A DNA stretch of 30,558 bases from CAZAFN01 sp964484795 (GCA_964484795.1 CAZAFN010000017.1:1-30558); one strand, 5' to 3'; positions 1-8,083 are shown, counted from the first letter of the stretch. Program-made: numbers and translations. The notes: generated by a model from the letters alone, not told the origin.

Positions 1-504
1 ATTCATCGATCCAGCATTATTCATAGCTTCATAAGCCATACCAGCACTAATCGCACCATCTCCAATCACACAAACAACATTGTGATCTTCTTTTTTTAAA
101 TCTCTGGCAACTGCCATTCCAAGTCCAGCGGAAATTGACGTAGATGAATGTGCAGCTCCAAATGGATCATATTTGCTCTCTGACCTTTTAGTGAAGCCAT
201 ACAAACCCCCTGGTTGTCTGATAGTCCTTATTTTATCTCTTCTTCCAGTTAAAACTTTGTGTGGGTAGCACTGATGACCAACATCCCATATTAATTTATC
301 TTTTGGAGTGTTGAAAACATTATGAATTGCGACGGTTAGTTCAACAACACCTAACCCCGCACCTAAATGTCCGCCTGTCACTGAAACTGCATCAACAACC
401 TCATTTCTCAGTTCGACACAAACTTGCTTTAATTCCTTATCACTGAATTTTTTTAAATCTTTAGGATATTTAACCGTATCTAGCAGTTTTGTTTGAAGTT
501 TCAT
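1..504 (-). CDS. dxs: 1-deoxy-D-xylulose-5-phosphate synthase, N-terminal 168 residues (cut by window edge)
   Basis: This gene makes 1-deoxy-D-xylulose 5-phosphate from pyruvate and glyceraldehyde 3-phosphate, the thiamine-diphosphate-dependent first step of the MEP isoprenoid pathway in the cytoplasm. I translated the minus strand from the ATG at 504 to base 1 without a stop. The product starts MKLQTKLLDTVKYPKDLKK, as Dxs proteins do (LLDTI...P.DL). It then shows GGHLGAGLGVVELTVAIH, WDVGHQCYPHKVLTGRRD and the thiamine-diphosphate motif GDGAISAGMAYEAMNNAG near residues 147-164. The remaining three quarters of the protein lie outside the window. It begins 36 bases after the hpnC stop on the same strand, so it is probably the distal gene of an hpnB-hpnC-dxs operon. 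That placement would couple precursor supply to squalene/hopanoid synthesis. Confidence 0.95.
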   Translation of the reverse strand, partial: MKLQTKLLDTVKYPKDLKKFSDKELKQVCVELRNEVVDAVSVTGGHLGAGLGVVELTVAIHNVFNTPKDKLIWDVGHQCYPHKVLTGRRDKIRTIRQPGGLYGFTKRSESKYDPFGAAHSSTSISAGLGMAVARDLKKEDHNVVCVIGDGAISAGMAYEAMNNAGSMN

Positions 505-540
505 TGTAATATTAACTTTTGCTCTTGCAGCCAATTATTA

Positions 541-1443
541 TTAAGCACCTATTATTCCTTTTATGAAGCAAAAAATCAAATCAATACGTGATAATTTGAT
601 TTTTTTTTCTAAAGGATCATTATTTTTTAATAGATAACATAATCTTTGAGCAATATGCAATATTATTAAAGTTTCCTTTCTCAATCTCCATACATCAATC
701 AAATTAAGTCCGTGTATAGAACCTTCCAAGAGTTTTTCAACTTTGTAGATGATTTTATTTTTTAAATGCAGAAAACTTTGATTGGATTTTTTTGAGTCTA
801 AAATTTTGATTGATGATGAAAATTCTTTAAAAAATGAATTTGGTATATAAACTCTGTCTAAGTTTTTATAATCATCTTTACAATCTTGTATGTGATTTAT
901 TATTTGAAGTGATGTGCAAAGACTATCAGATGCCTTATAAATTTCATTTAAATTATTACATTTCTTTTTTTCGTTTAGATAAACGATATCAATAACAAAT
1001 CTACCAACTGGATTTGCTGAATGCCTGCAATAATAAAGCAGTTCTTTCCAGTTTTTATATCTTTTCTTTTTTGCATCCAACAGAAATGCTTTAAGAAGAT
1101 TTCTGGAATATTCTTTTCCAATTTTGTCTTTTTTAAAAATTTTGATTAGATTTTCTAGAACACTGATATCAGATTTTTTTTCTTTTTTTAAGATTTCATC
1201 AAATAATTTAAGTATTTTTTCTTTATCTTTTGCTTTAATGTTTTCTTGATCTGCGATGTCATCAGCTGTTCTGGCAAAAAAATAAAAGGCTCTGACATAT
1301 TTTCTTACACTATTTTTTATCAAAAATGATGAAACTGGAAAGTTTTCATCTGAATATGTCTTTCCAGATAAAAATTTAGCTATGTGTTTATCAGAAAAGT
1401 TTTTTAAATTATTAATATGTTCTTCCTTTCCAGTTATTTCCAT
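541..1443 (-). CDS. hpnC: Squalene/phytoene synthase family protein, HpnC-type (hydroxysqualene synthase)
   Basis: HpnC converts presqualene diphosphate to hydroxysqualene in the three-enzyme HpnC/D/E route to squalene used by hopanoid-making bacteria. The 300-residue length is normal. The protein has DENFPVSSFL near residue 32 and FYFFARTADDIAD (residues 53-65), where DDIAD is the first aspartate-rich diphosphate-binding motif. YCRHSANPVGRFV follows in the middle, and QDCKDDYKNLDRVYIP is the second aspartate-rich motif. The DENFPV and FARTADDIAD signatures resemble HpnC more than HpnD or phytoene synthase; that assignment is from memory of the family. The ATG at 1443 lies inside the end of hpnB (32-base overlap), which suggests translational coupling. 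HpnD, HpnE and squalene-hopene cyclase are not in the window. A general squalene or carotenoid role remains possible. Confidence 0.85.
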   Translation of the reverse strand: MEITGKEEHINNLKNFSDKHIAKFLSGKTYSDENFPVSSFLIKNSVRKYVRAFYFFARTADDIADQENIKAKDKEKILKLFDEILKKEKKSDISVLENLIKIFKKDKIGKEYSRNLLKAFLLDAKKKRYKNWKELLYYCRHSANPVGRFVIDIVYLNEKKKCNNLNEIYKASDSLCTSLQIINHIQDCKDDYKNLDRVYIPNSFFKEFSSSIKILDSKKSNQSFLHLKNKIIYKVEKLLEGSIHGLNLIDVWRLRKETLIILHIAQRLCYLLKNNDPLEKKIKLSRIDLIFCFIKGIIGA

Positions 1444-2593
1444 TTTTAAAAAAATGATTATATGCAGAACTGAGTGTCATGCAAAGATATAAAAAACCCG
1501 ATATTGGGAGAGAAAAATAGTACCAAAATTTTAATTTGTAAAAATTTATAGTAGGAATTATTGAAGCAGTCATCAAAAATATGGACATTACATTTAGGGC
1601 TAACAAAAAATTATTTTGTTTAAAAAAAACATAAAGGTTTATAAAGGGTAAAATATAAATTGATATGAGACCTAAAACAGAAAATAATAATAGTAGAATC
1701 GAGTGGTTGAGTTGTTCAAATGCTGTTCTGGAAACCATCATCCATATTTCATATAAACCTTGATATTTTCTTTGACATACAACCCTGTCCGTTAGGCCCA
1801 ACCAGATTCGCCCCTTTTTTTTTATCAATTTTGCTAAATTGCAGTCATCTATTACTTTGTTTTTAATTTGATCGTATAAATTGGAACTTTCAAAAATTTT
1901 TGATTCACAAAAAATAAACCCTCCTGCTGCTGCTGCTATTTTCTTTCTGTGATCATTGACCTCATTGAATGGATATAATTTTTGAAAAAAAAATATAAAG
2001 GATGGTATTAGTAATTTTTCCCAGAAATTTGAACAGTTTAACTTTGCCATTAGTGAAACCATTAATAGTTTATTATTTTCAAGGAAATTTTTAACATCCC
2101 TTATGATGCCATCTTTGACTATAATTTCTGAATCTAAGAATAGAAAATATTTATGATTTCTTTTCAAAGCGTAATCAACTCCTTGTTTTAATGCCCATGT
2201 TTTTCCACTCCACCCCTTAGGTAATGTTTTTCCTCTTAATAATTTGAATCTTTGAAATTTTTCTTTTTTCATCTTTAGTTTAGCTCTGGAAGTTGTTTTA
2301 TCAGTACTATTGTCATCAATAAGAATAATTTCTAGATGATCAATTTTTTGATCTATTATGGATTTGAGTGTATTTCCAATTGAATCTTCTTCGTTTCTTG
2401 CCGGAATTATAACGCATATTTTATCAACTTTATTTTTTGAGGATGTATTTACATTGTTATAGAATTTCTCAAAAATAATTTTATTTGTCCAAAAATACAA
2501 TTCAGTTGAAAATAATTTTCGTCCATGAAAAAAAACAATATATACCCAAGAATAAAATGGAATTAATGATAAAAAAAAGTAGAAGGGAGTCAT
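1412..2593 (-). CDS. hpnB: Hopene-associated glycosyltransferase HpnB (GT2 family)
   Basis: This is a membrane-attached family 2 glycosyltransferase of the type found in hopanoid gene clusters; its acceptor is not established. An N-terminal hydrophobic segment is followed by the nucleotide-sugar fold: ICVIIPARNEEDSIGNTLKS, then IILIDDNSTDKT. AAAAGGFIFC and VIDDCNLAKLIKKKGRIWLG come next and are characteristic of HpnB. The C-terminus has several hydrophobic helices (about residues 300-370). I chose the ATG at 2593 (393 aa). An upstream in-frame TTG at 2611 is possible, but AGAGAA directly precedes the ATG and MTPFYFF starts the hydrophobic helix. The metal-binding DxD position reads FLDSEI, i.e. 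D-S-E, where many relatives have D-A-D. It is the first gene of the minus-strand hpnB-hpnC-dxs unit. Confidence 0.85.
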   Translation of the reverse strand: MTPFYFFLSLIPFYSWVYIVFFHGRKLFSTELYFWTNKIIFEKFYNNVNTSSKNKVDKICVIIPARNEEDSIGNTLKSIIDQKIDHLEIILIDDNSTDKTTSRAKLKMKKEKFQRFKLLRGKTLPKGWSGKTWALKQGVDYALKRNHKYFLFLDSEIIVKDGIIRDVKNFLENNKLLMVSLMAKLNCSNFWEKLLIPSFIFFFQKLYPFNEVNDHRKKIAAAAGGFIFCESKIFESSNLYDQIKNKVIDDCNLAKLIKKKGRIWLGLTDRVVCQRKYQGLYEIWMMVSRTAFEQLNHSILLLLFSVLGLISIYILPFINLYVFFKQNNFLLALNVMSIFLMTASIIPTINFYKLKFWYYFSLPISGFLYLCMTLSSAYNHFFKNGNNWKGRTY

Positions 2594-2748
2594 TTCTCTA
2601 TTTTGTGGCAAAAATACAACGAAAATTCTATGTTTATTCCAATGTTCTTATATTTGTCTTGAATTTTCAATAATAATATATATATGATTAATAATTAAAC
2701 AATTTTTTTTATGCACAATAATTAGGCAAACATATGGAAAGGGAAAAA

Positions 2749-3524
2749 ATGAAAATAAAAAATAAAATATTGGCTGCTAGTTTAGTTGTTATTCCATTAA
2801 CATTTAATAATGCAAATGGTTTTGAGTTTCCAGACAAACCTCCTGTAGGAGAGTTGTCTGCAAATGTTAGCTATTATACAAACTATATTTGGAGGGGCGA
2901 AGAACAAACTGGTGGTCTTGCCTTACAAGGTGGTTTTGATATTCTGTCAATTTAGTTGAAAACTATGTTGATTTTTATCTGGGAACATGGGCTGCTAATC
3001 TTAACACTGGTGGTTTTGGGATGGAACTTGATTACTATGGTGGTTTGACTGGTGCTGTACCTGGTATAGAAGACTATTTGTCCTATGATGCCGGCTTGCT
3101 GTATTATGATTATCCAGGAGCATCGAGTAATTCAACCAAAGGTAAAGAATTTTTAGAGTATTATGGTTCTGTCGGAATCTCTGGTCTACCTGCAGATCTT
3201 AGTGTTTCATACTATTTTGGTTATTCACCAACTGGATATGCACAAAATTATGATTATACTTATCACAATGTTGGTGCAGAAGTCCCAGTGCCACAAACAC
3301 CATTTACACTTTATGGTGGAATAGGTTTTACTGATTCGGATGTTTCAGATAATACCACAGGATATGGTTTTACTGATTACAAAGTAGGTGTTTCAACATC
3401 TATTTTTGGTCTTGATTGGGGTGTTGAGTATACAGGAACAAGCGATTATGCTGCATCAGGTGTTGATGAGGACACTACTGCTGGTGGTGACCACATTGTT
3501 GGTTATGTTTCAGCTAGTTTTTAA
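2749..3524 (+). pseudogene. TorF-like outer-membrane protein (TIGR02001/Gcw_chp family), frameshifted
   Basis: This is a putative outer-membrane beta-barrel of the TorF/TIGR02001 family, whose substrate is unknown. The ATG at 2749 is preceded by AGGGAAAAA, a good ribosome binding site, and starts a signal peptide (MKIKNKILAASLVVIPLTF...NANG). The barrel begins with ELSANVSYYTNYIWRGEEQT and ends with the aromatic residue of VGYVSASF, as expected for BAM-dependent barrels. The reading frame breaks near 2940: frame 1 reads GGFDILSI and stops at 2953-2955. Adding one base after GAT 2938-2940 gives GGFDYSVNLVENYVDFYLGTWAANL, which restores the family's GGFDYS...GTWA pattern and joins the frame that runs to 3524. 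A single-base deletion, or an assembly error, is the simplest reading. The end overlaps convergent ctaA by 11 bases. An alternative start at 2734 has a weaker site. Confidence 0.8.
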
Positions 3525-4593
3525 TTTGATTACAACTGGTTTCAGCTATTTGATTACAACTGGTTTCAGCTAGTAGTATGGTTAAAATACTCAATATTAT
3601 TAGTGATCCTAGTTGATGGAACAGTCCTAAAGTAAAAGGGACGAAGAGTTTCAGAATTATAATACCCAAAGTATACTGAAGTAGAATTGAAACTAATAAT
3701 AGAATCAGACCTTTTTTGAAATAGAAGTGCAAATTATTTTTTAAGTTGAAAACTACAATAGAAATGATGAAAATCAGTGTTAATGTAGCTAATGATCTAT
3801 GAAAAAATTGTATGAAACCAATATCATTGAAAGTTGTGCTCAAATTAAGAGTTTGATTTGACAATAGTAGTGGTGGCAAAAGATTCTCTCCCATCAGAGG
3901 AAAGTTATTGTAAGCTAAACCAGCATTTGTTCCTGCAACAAAAGCTCCAGAAATGATAGTGAAAGATATGAGAATAATTGAAGCAAGAAGTGTTTTTTTT
4001 AAAAATTTTAATGATTTACCTTTGGACATAGAGTGATCTATTTTTTTATTCCTGTAAATTTTACAAAATAAAAAAAGTAACATTGAATAAATTATAAGTG
4101 CTATTAATAGGTGCAATGCCAATCTGAAGTGACTAACATCAGGTTTGTCGACCAGTCCACTTTTGACCATAAACCAACCCATAAAAGCTTGAAAGCATCC
4201 TAAAAATGAAAGAATGATAAGAAATTTTTTTTCATAATTTGTTAATCTATTTTTTATCCAGTAAAAAATTAAAGGACAAAAAAAACTAAATCCAATTAAT
4301 CTTCCCCAAAATCTATGAAAATATTCCCAAAAAAAGATTTTTTTAAATTCAATTAAATCAAAATCAAAGTTTTTTAAATTAAATTCTGGAAAATTCTTAT
4401 ACTTTTCAAAGAGTATGGACCAATCATTTTCATTAATTGGTGGTATAACTCCTCCAATTAACTTCCATTCAGTCATAGAAAGGCCTGAATCAGTAAGTCG
4501 GGTGATCCCTCCAATGATTACCATCATTACTACCATAAGAATATTTACTGCTAACCATTTCAGTATTTGATTATCATTTCTGTATAAGGGCAC
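3514..4593 (-). CDS. ctaA: Heme A synthase (CtaA/COX15)
   Basis: CtaA oxidises the C8 methyl of heme O to the formyl group of heme A for aa3-type cytochrome c oxidase, in the inner membrane. The 359-residue protein has about eight membrane helices. Conserved elements in order are GGITRLTDSGLSMTEW near residues 28-43, EYFHRFWGRLIG (heme ligand His 93), HFRLALHLLIALI (His), GAFVAGTNAGLAYNNFPLMG, FFHRSLATLTL (His) and LGLFHQLGSL (His). These are the four histidines of the two heme sites. The form without cysteine pairs on the extracytoplasmic loops is usual in alphaproteobacteria. The start is GTG at 4593 with no clear Shine-Dalgarno; the ATG overlapping it at 4595 is out of frame. The C-terminus carries a duplicated AETSCNQI from the 24-bp tandem repeat, and the stop codon lies within the end of the convergent TorF-like gene. 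Confidence 0.95.
   Translation of the reverse strand: MPLYRNDNQILKWLAVNILMVVMMVIIGGITRLTDSGLSMTEWKLIGGVIPPINENDWSILFEKYKNFPEFNLKNFDFDLIEFKKIFFWEYFHRFWGRLIGFSFFCPLIFYWIKNRLTNYEKKFLIILSFLGCFQAFMGWFMVKSGLVDKPDVSHFRLALHLLIALIIYSMLLFLFCKIYRNKKIDHSMSKGKSLKFLKKTLLASIILISFTIISGAFVAGTNAGLAYNNFPLMGENLLPPLLLSNQTLNLSTTFNDIGFIQFFHRSLATLTLIFIISIVVFNLKNNLHFYFKKGLILLLVSILLQYTLGIIILKLFVPFTLGLFHQLGSLIILSILTILLAETSCNQIAETSCNQIKN
3525..3572. repeat. 24-bp perfect tandem duplication at the 3' end of ctaA
   Basis: Two identical 24-base units, 3525-3548 and 3549-3572, each run from TTTGATTACAACTGG to TTTCAGCTA with no mismatch. On the minus strand they encode the last residues of CtaA as AETSCNQI twice. The 10-mer GTTTCAGCTA also occurs a third time at 3507-3516, inside the end of the TorF-like gene. 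Because 24 is a multiple of three, copy-number change here keeps ctaA in frame. Confidence 0.95.
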
Positions 4594-4628
4594 ATTTAAT
4601 TAATAATATTTATAAAAAAAATAAAAAT

Positions 4629-4648
4629 ACATTATTTTTATGTATAAT
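4629..4648. promoter_or_regulatory. Candidate regulatory/promoter motif upstream of cysH (shared with 12669-12688)
   Basis: The divergent ctaA/cysH spacer contains ACAT, seven bases, then ATGTATAAT, including a consensus TATAAT at 4643-4648. A very similar arrangement stands at 12669-12688 in front of the other sulfur unit; 12 of the first 15 bases match and TATAAT follows in both. Both sites are AT-rich, so chance is possible. A TTGACA also occurs at 4669-4674, but no convincing -10 follows it. Confidence 0.3.
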
Positions 4649-4705
4649 TATATTTTTTACATAATTTATTGACAAATTTGGTAATAATGTAATTAATCAA
4701 TATGT

Positions 4706-5407
4706 ATGAGGGTTCTTTCAAGAAAAATAGATAAACTTAACCGAGATTTTGGGAAATCTTCTCCATTAGAAATTTTGAATTCTTCTATTAATTTATTATA
4801 TAAAGATGCAATAGTTTATGTTTGTTCTTTTGGATCAGAATCTGCAATTATATTACATATGATTTCTAAAATAGATAAAAATTTCCCGATTATTTTAATA
4901 AATACAAAATTTCTTTTTGATGAAACTATGGATTATAAAAAAGAATTAACTGATAAACTACAATTGAAGAATTGCACGGAAATTTTTCCTGATCTCACTG
5001 ATATTAGAAGTAATGATAAGAACAACAATTTGTGGAAATCTGATACTAATAAATGTTGTCATTTGAGAAAAGTGTTACCACTTCAAAAAGAATTAGCTAA
5101 ATATAAAGCATGGATTTCTGGAAGGAAAGCATATCATGAGGGTGAAAGGAAAAAATTGAAGGTATTTGAATTTTTAAATGACAAAATGGTGGTGAATCCT
5201 TTGGCAAATATGACCCAAAATGATGTAAGCAAATATTTTAATGATTATAAATTACCCAGGCACCCACTTTTTTCAAAAGGTTTTTTATCTATTGGATGTA
5301 GGCAGTGTACAGTTGTGGCTTCAAGCAATAATGATGTGAGGTCTGGTAGATGGATAAATTCTACGAAAACTGAATGCGGCATTCACCTTCGTAATGAAAA
5401 GGTATAA
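4706..5407 (+). CDS. cysH: Phosphoadenylyl/adenylyl-sulfate reductase, [4Fe-4S] type
   Basis: CysH reduces activated sulfate (APS or PAPS) to sulfite using thioredoxin or glutaredoxin, in the cytoplasm. The 233-residue protein begins with a PP-loop-like fold; VYVCSFGSESAIILHM occupies the nucleotide-binding region. It has the four iron-sulfur cysteines KCCHLRKVLPLQ and SIGCRQCT, plus the catalytic tail ECGIH. In characterised families the CC/CxxC set marks cluster-bearing reductases that use APS, whereas cluster-free forms such as E. coli CysH use PAPS. The same operon nevertheless carries a fused APS kinase, so the true substrate cannot be read from sequence alone. The start is the ATG at 4706; the stop is two bases before cysD. 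It is first in cysH-cysD-cysNC. Confidence 0.92.
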   Translation: MRVLSRKIDKLNRDFGKSSPLEILNSSINLLYKDAIVYVCSFGSESAIILHMISKIDKNFPIILINTKFLFDETMDYKKELTDKLQLKNCTEIFPDLTDIRSNDKNNNLWKSDTNKCCHLRKVLPLQKELAKYKAWISGRKAYHEGERKKLKVFEFLNDKMVVNPLANMTQNDVSKYFNDYKLPRHPLFSKGFLSIGCRQCTVVASSNNDVRSGRWINSTKTECGIHLRNEKV

Positions 5408-5409
5408 TT

Positions 5410-6204
5410 ATGGATCATCTGAGCAAACTAGAAAATGAGAGTATTTATATTTTTAGGGAGGCATTTAGATCCATAAAAAAATTAGCAATGTTATGGTCTC
5501 TTGGAAAAGATTCAAATGTTATGGTTTGGATTGCCTTCAAGGCATTTTTAGGTAAAATTCCATTTCAATTGGTTCATGTCGACACCGGAAAAAAATTTCC
5601 TGAAATGTATGAGTTTAGAGACAAGTATGAGGAATTGTGGAAACTAAATCTTATAAAAGGTAGTTGTCCACCACTAGATAAAATAGATCCATCATTGCCA
5701 CCAGCAGCAAGATCAGCAGCCAGAAAAACTGAAGGTTTAAAAAAAATAATCAAAAAACACAAATTCAAGGGGATAATTGCTGGAATTAGAAGGGATGAGC
5801 AAGGAACAAGGGCAAAGGAAAGAATTTTTAGCCCAAGAGATGAAGGTGGCCGTTGGCATACAAAAAATCAACCTCCAGAATTTTGGGATCAATCAAATTT
5901 TAACTATCCAGATTCAGTTCACATAAGAATTCATCCACTATTAGGTTGGACTGAAATAGATATTTGGAGATATATCCAAAGAGAAAAGATTCCAATTGTC
6001 GATTTGTACTTTTCTAAAAACGGTAAAAGATTCCGTTCATTAGGAGACAAAGATATTACACTCCCAGTGAAAAGTAGAGCCAAAAATTTAGATGAGATTA
6101 TTGAGGAATTAAAAACTACAAAAGTTTCTGAACGTTCTGGGAGAGCAATGGATCATGAACAGGAAGATGTTTTTGAGAAATTGAGGCTGAAAGGTTATAT
6201 GTAG
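5410..6204 (+). CDS. cysD: Sulfate adenylyltransferase small subunit
   Basis: CysD is the catalytic ATP sulfurylase subunit, forming APS from sulfate and ATP while CysN hydrolyses GTP to drive the reaction. The PP-loop reads LWSLGKDSNVM, followed by QLVHVDTGKKFPEMYEFRD, GIRRDEQGTRAKERIFSPRD, HPLLGWTEIDIWRYI and a C-terminus VSERSGRAMDHEQEDVFE, all typical of the family. At 264 residues it is somewhat shorter than E. coli-type CysD (about 300). Its partner encoded next also has an unusual EF1A-like GTPase, so the two probably belong to the same divergent subtype. AAAGG precedes the ATG at 5410. Its TAG stop is immediately followed by the TTG start of cysNC. Confidence 0.94.
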   Translation: MDHLSKLENESIYIFREAFRSIKKLAMLWSLGKDSNVMVWIAFKAFLGKIPFQLVHVDTGKKFPEMYEFRDKYEELWKLNLIKGSCPPLDKIDPSLPPAARSAARKTEGLKKIIKKHKFKGIIAGIRRDEQGTRAKERIFSPRDEGGRWHTKNQPPEFWDQSNFNYPDSVHIRIHPLLGWTEIDIWRYIQREKIPIVDLYFSKNGKRFRSLGDKDITLPVKSRAKNLDEIIEELKTTKVSERSGRAMDHEQEDVFEKLRLKGYM

Positions 6205-8073
6205 TTGAAAAGTGAAGTAGAAAATCTAGAAATTCCAAGGGTTGTGATTGTTGGTCACATTGATCATGGCAAGTCATCTTTCATTGGGCGGCTTATGTAT
6301 GATCTGGATCAAGTGCCAAAAGGAAAGTTTGATGAATTAAAGCAAGCCTGTGACAAAAGAGGTGTTGAACTTGAATATGCGTTTTTGTTGGATGCATTGC
6401 AGGTTGAAAGAGATCAAGGAATTACAATAGATACGACACAGATATTTTTTAAAACTACCAAAAGAAATTATATTTTTATAGATGCTCCTGGCCACAAAGA
6501 ATTTATAAGGAATATGGTGACTGGTGCATCATCAGCTAATATTGCTCTGTTGGTTGTTGATGTTTTTGAGGGGATAAAGGAGCAAACAAGAAAACATGCT
6601 TATCTGCTAAAGTTGCTTGGAATTAGTAAGGTCATAACCCTTTATAACAAAATGGATAAGATAAAGTATGATGAGAAGGTTTTTAAAAATGTTGAAGGTC
6701 AATTAGAGGAATATTTAGCAAAAATTAATGTTAAATCTGTTTGTTCAGTTCCAATTTCCGCTAAATATGGCGATAACATTGTAGAAAAAAGCACAAAAAT
6801 GAATTGGTATAAAAGCAATGTTTTTATTGATGTTTTAGATAAATATAAAGTTGAGGATTTGTCCGGATCAGAAAACCTTAGATTGCCTGTTCAAGATATT
6901 TATAAAATTAATGATAAAAGAACATTAGTTGGTCGTGTTGAATCAGGCAAGCTTGAAAAGCGGGATGAACTATTACTTTTGCCTTCAAATGAAAAAATTG
7001 AAATTCAGTCCTTTGAAGTTTGGCCCAACTCGGAAGACCATTATCAGGCAGGTGATTGTGTTGCACTAACTTTGTCAGAACAAATTTTCGTTGATAAAGG
7101 AAATATGATTTCGCATTTTAAAAACCCCCCAAAACTTATGAACTCTTTTGAGGCAAACGTGTTCTGGTTAAGTGAAAAAAAATTGTCAATAAAAGAGAAA
7201 TATACAATGAAAATTAATACTGGTGAATATATTGTTAGTATAGAAAAAATAAAAAATATAATTAATACGGAAAATCTTAATGCAAAAAAAAATTTTGCTA
7301 ATGTTTCAAAGAACGAGATTTGTGAATTAATTCTCCATTCTCCCCAATTGATTCCAATGGATGATTTTTCTAAAAATCAAAAAACAGGAAGGTTTTGTTT
7401 GTTGGATGCAGAGGAAATAGTAGCTGGTGGTATCATTAATCTTAAAAATTACCCTGATCAGCGAGAGGCCAATCAAAAAAGTCAATCTAACATAGTGCCG
7501 GTAGATTTTGCGGTTACAGAAATTGATAGAGTAGCAAAAATTAAACATAGGCCAGCAATAATTTGGCTGACTGGACTTTCTGGGTCTGGAAAAAGTACCA
7601 TTGCCAAGGAAGTGGAAAAGAGACTTTTCTTAAAAAATTTTCATGTTATTGTTCTTGATGGTGATAATTTAAGGTTGGGTCTTAACAAAGGTTTAACCTT
7701 TTCTCCTGAAGATAGAACTGAAAACATTAGAAGGACTGCGGAAGTAGCAAAACTTTTTTCACAAGCAGGGTTTGTTGTTTTAGTTTCCCTTATCTCGCCA
7801 TATAGAAGTGAAAGAAAGAAAGCTAGAGATATCAGACCAGAAATTTTTAGAGAAATCTATGTAAAGGCATCAGTAAAAGAATGTACAAAAAGAGATGTTA
7901 AGGGTTTATATGCTAGAGCTATTAAAGGTGAGATTATGAACTTTACTGGAGTTTCGTCTCCATATGAAATGCCTTACAAGCCAGATTTAGTTTTAGATAC
8001 AGAGAAAGAATCCGTAGAAGAGAGTGTTACAAACTTACTAAATTTTATAGTCAGTAATTTTGGAATTAGATAG
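6205..8073 (+). CDS. cysNC: Bifunctional sulfate adenylyltransferase GTPase subunit / APS kinase
   Basis: This fusion joins the GTPase subunit of ATP sulfurylase (CysN) to APS kinase (CysC), which phosphorylates APS to PAPS. The GTPase part has P-loop GHIDHGKSS (residues 17-25), ERDQGITID as switch region, DAPGHKEF (93-100) and NKMDK (148-152), then EF-Tu-like beta-barrel domains to about residue 415. The APS kinase has Walker A GLSGSGKST (457-465), DGDNLRLGLN, FSPEDRTENIRRTAE and SLISPYRSERKKARD. At 622 residues it has NodQ-like architecture. The P-loop and switch resemble EF1A-type GTPases (GHIDHGKS, DAPGHKEF) more than E. coli CysN (GSVDDGKST, DTPGHEQY). The start is a TTG at 6205, directly after the cysD stop; no nearer ATG keeps the P-loop spacing. 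Confidence 0.93.
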   Translation: MKSEVENLEIPRVVIVGHIDHGKSSFIGRLMYDLDQVPKGKFDELKQACDKRGVELEYAFLLDALQVERDQGITIDTTQIFFKTTKRNYIFIDAPGHKEFIRNMVTGASSANIALLVVDVFEGIKEQTRKHAYLLKLLGISKVITLYNKMDKIKYDEKVFKNVEGQLEEYLAKINVKSVCSVPISAKYGDNIVEKSTKMNWYKSNVFIDVLDKYKVEDLSGSENLRLPVQDIYKINDKRTLVGRVESGKLEKRDELLLLPSNEKIEIQSFEVWPNSEDHYQAGDCVALTLSEQIFVDKGNMISHFKNPPKLMNSFEANVFWLSEKKLSIKEKYTMKINTGEYIVSIEKIKNIINTENLNAKKNFANVSKNEICELILHSPQLIPMDDFSKNQKTGRFCLLDAEEIVAGGIINLKNYPDQREANQKSQSNIVPVDFAVTEIDRVAKIKHRPAIIWLTGLSGSGKSTIAKEVEKRLFLKNFHVIVLDGDNLRLGLNKGLTFSPEDRTENIRRTAEVAKLFSQAGFVVLVSLISPYRSERKKARDIRPEIFREIYVKASVKECTKRDVKGLYARAIKGEIMNFTGVSSPYEMPYKPDLVLDTEKESVEESVTNLLNFIVSNFGIR

Positions 8074-8083
8074 AATTTTATAG

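Noticed and set aside
2485..2673. 62-codon plus-strand frame antisense to the hpnB start
   Set aside because: It lies mostly opposite hpnB, has no family features, and looks like a chance frame in AT-rich DNA.
3388..3573. Second plus-strand frame overlapping the TorF-like gene end, partly repeated
   Set aside because: It is an alternate-frame shadow; its apparent repeat comes from the 24-bp tandem duplication.
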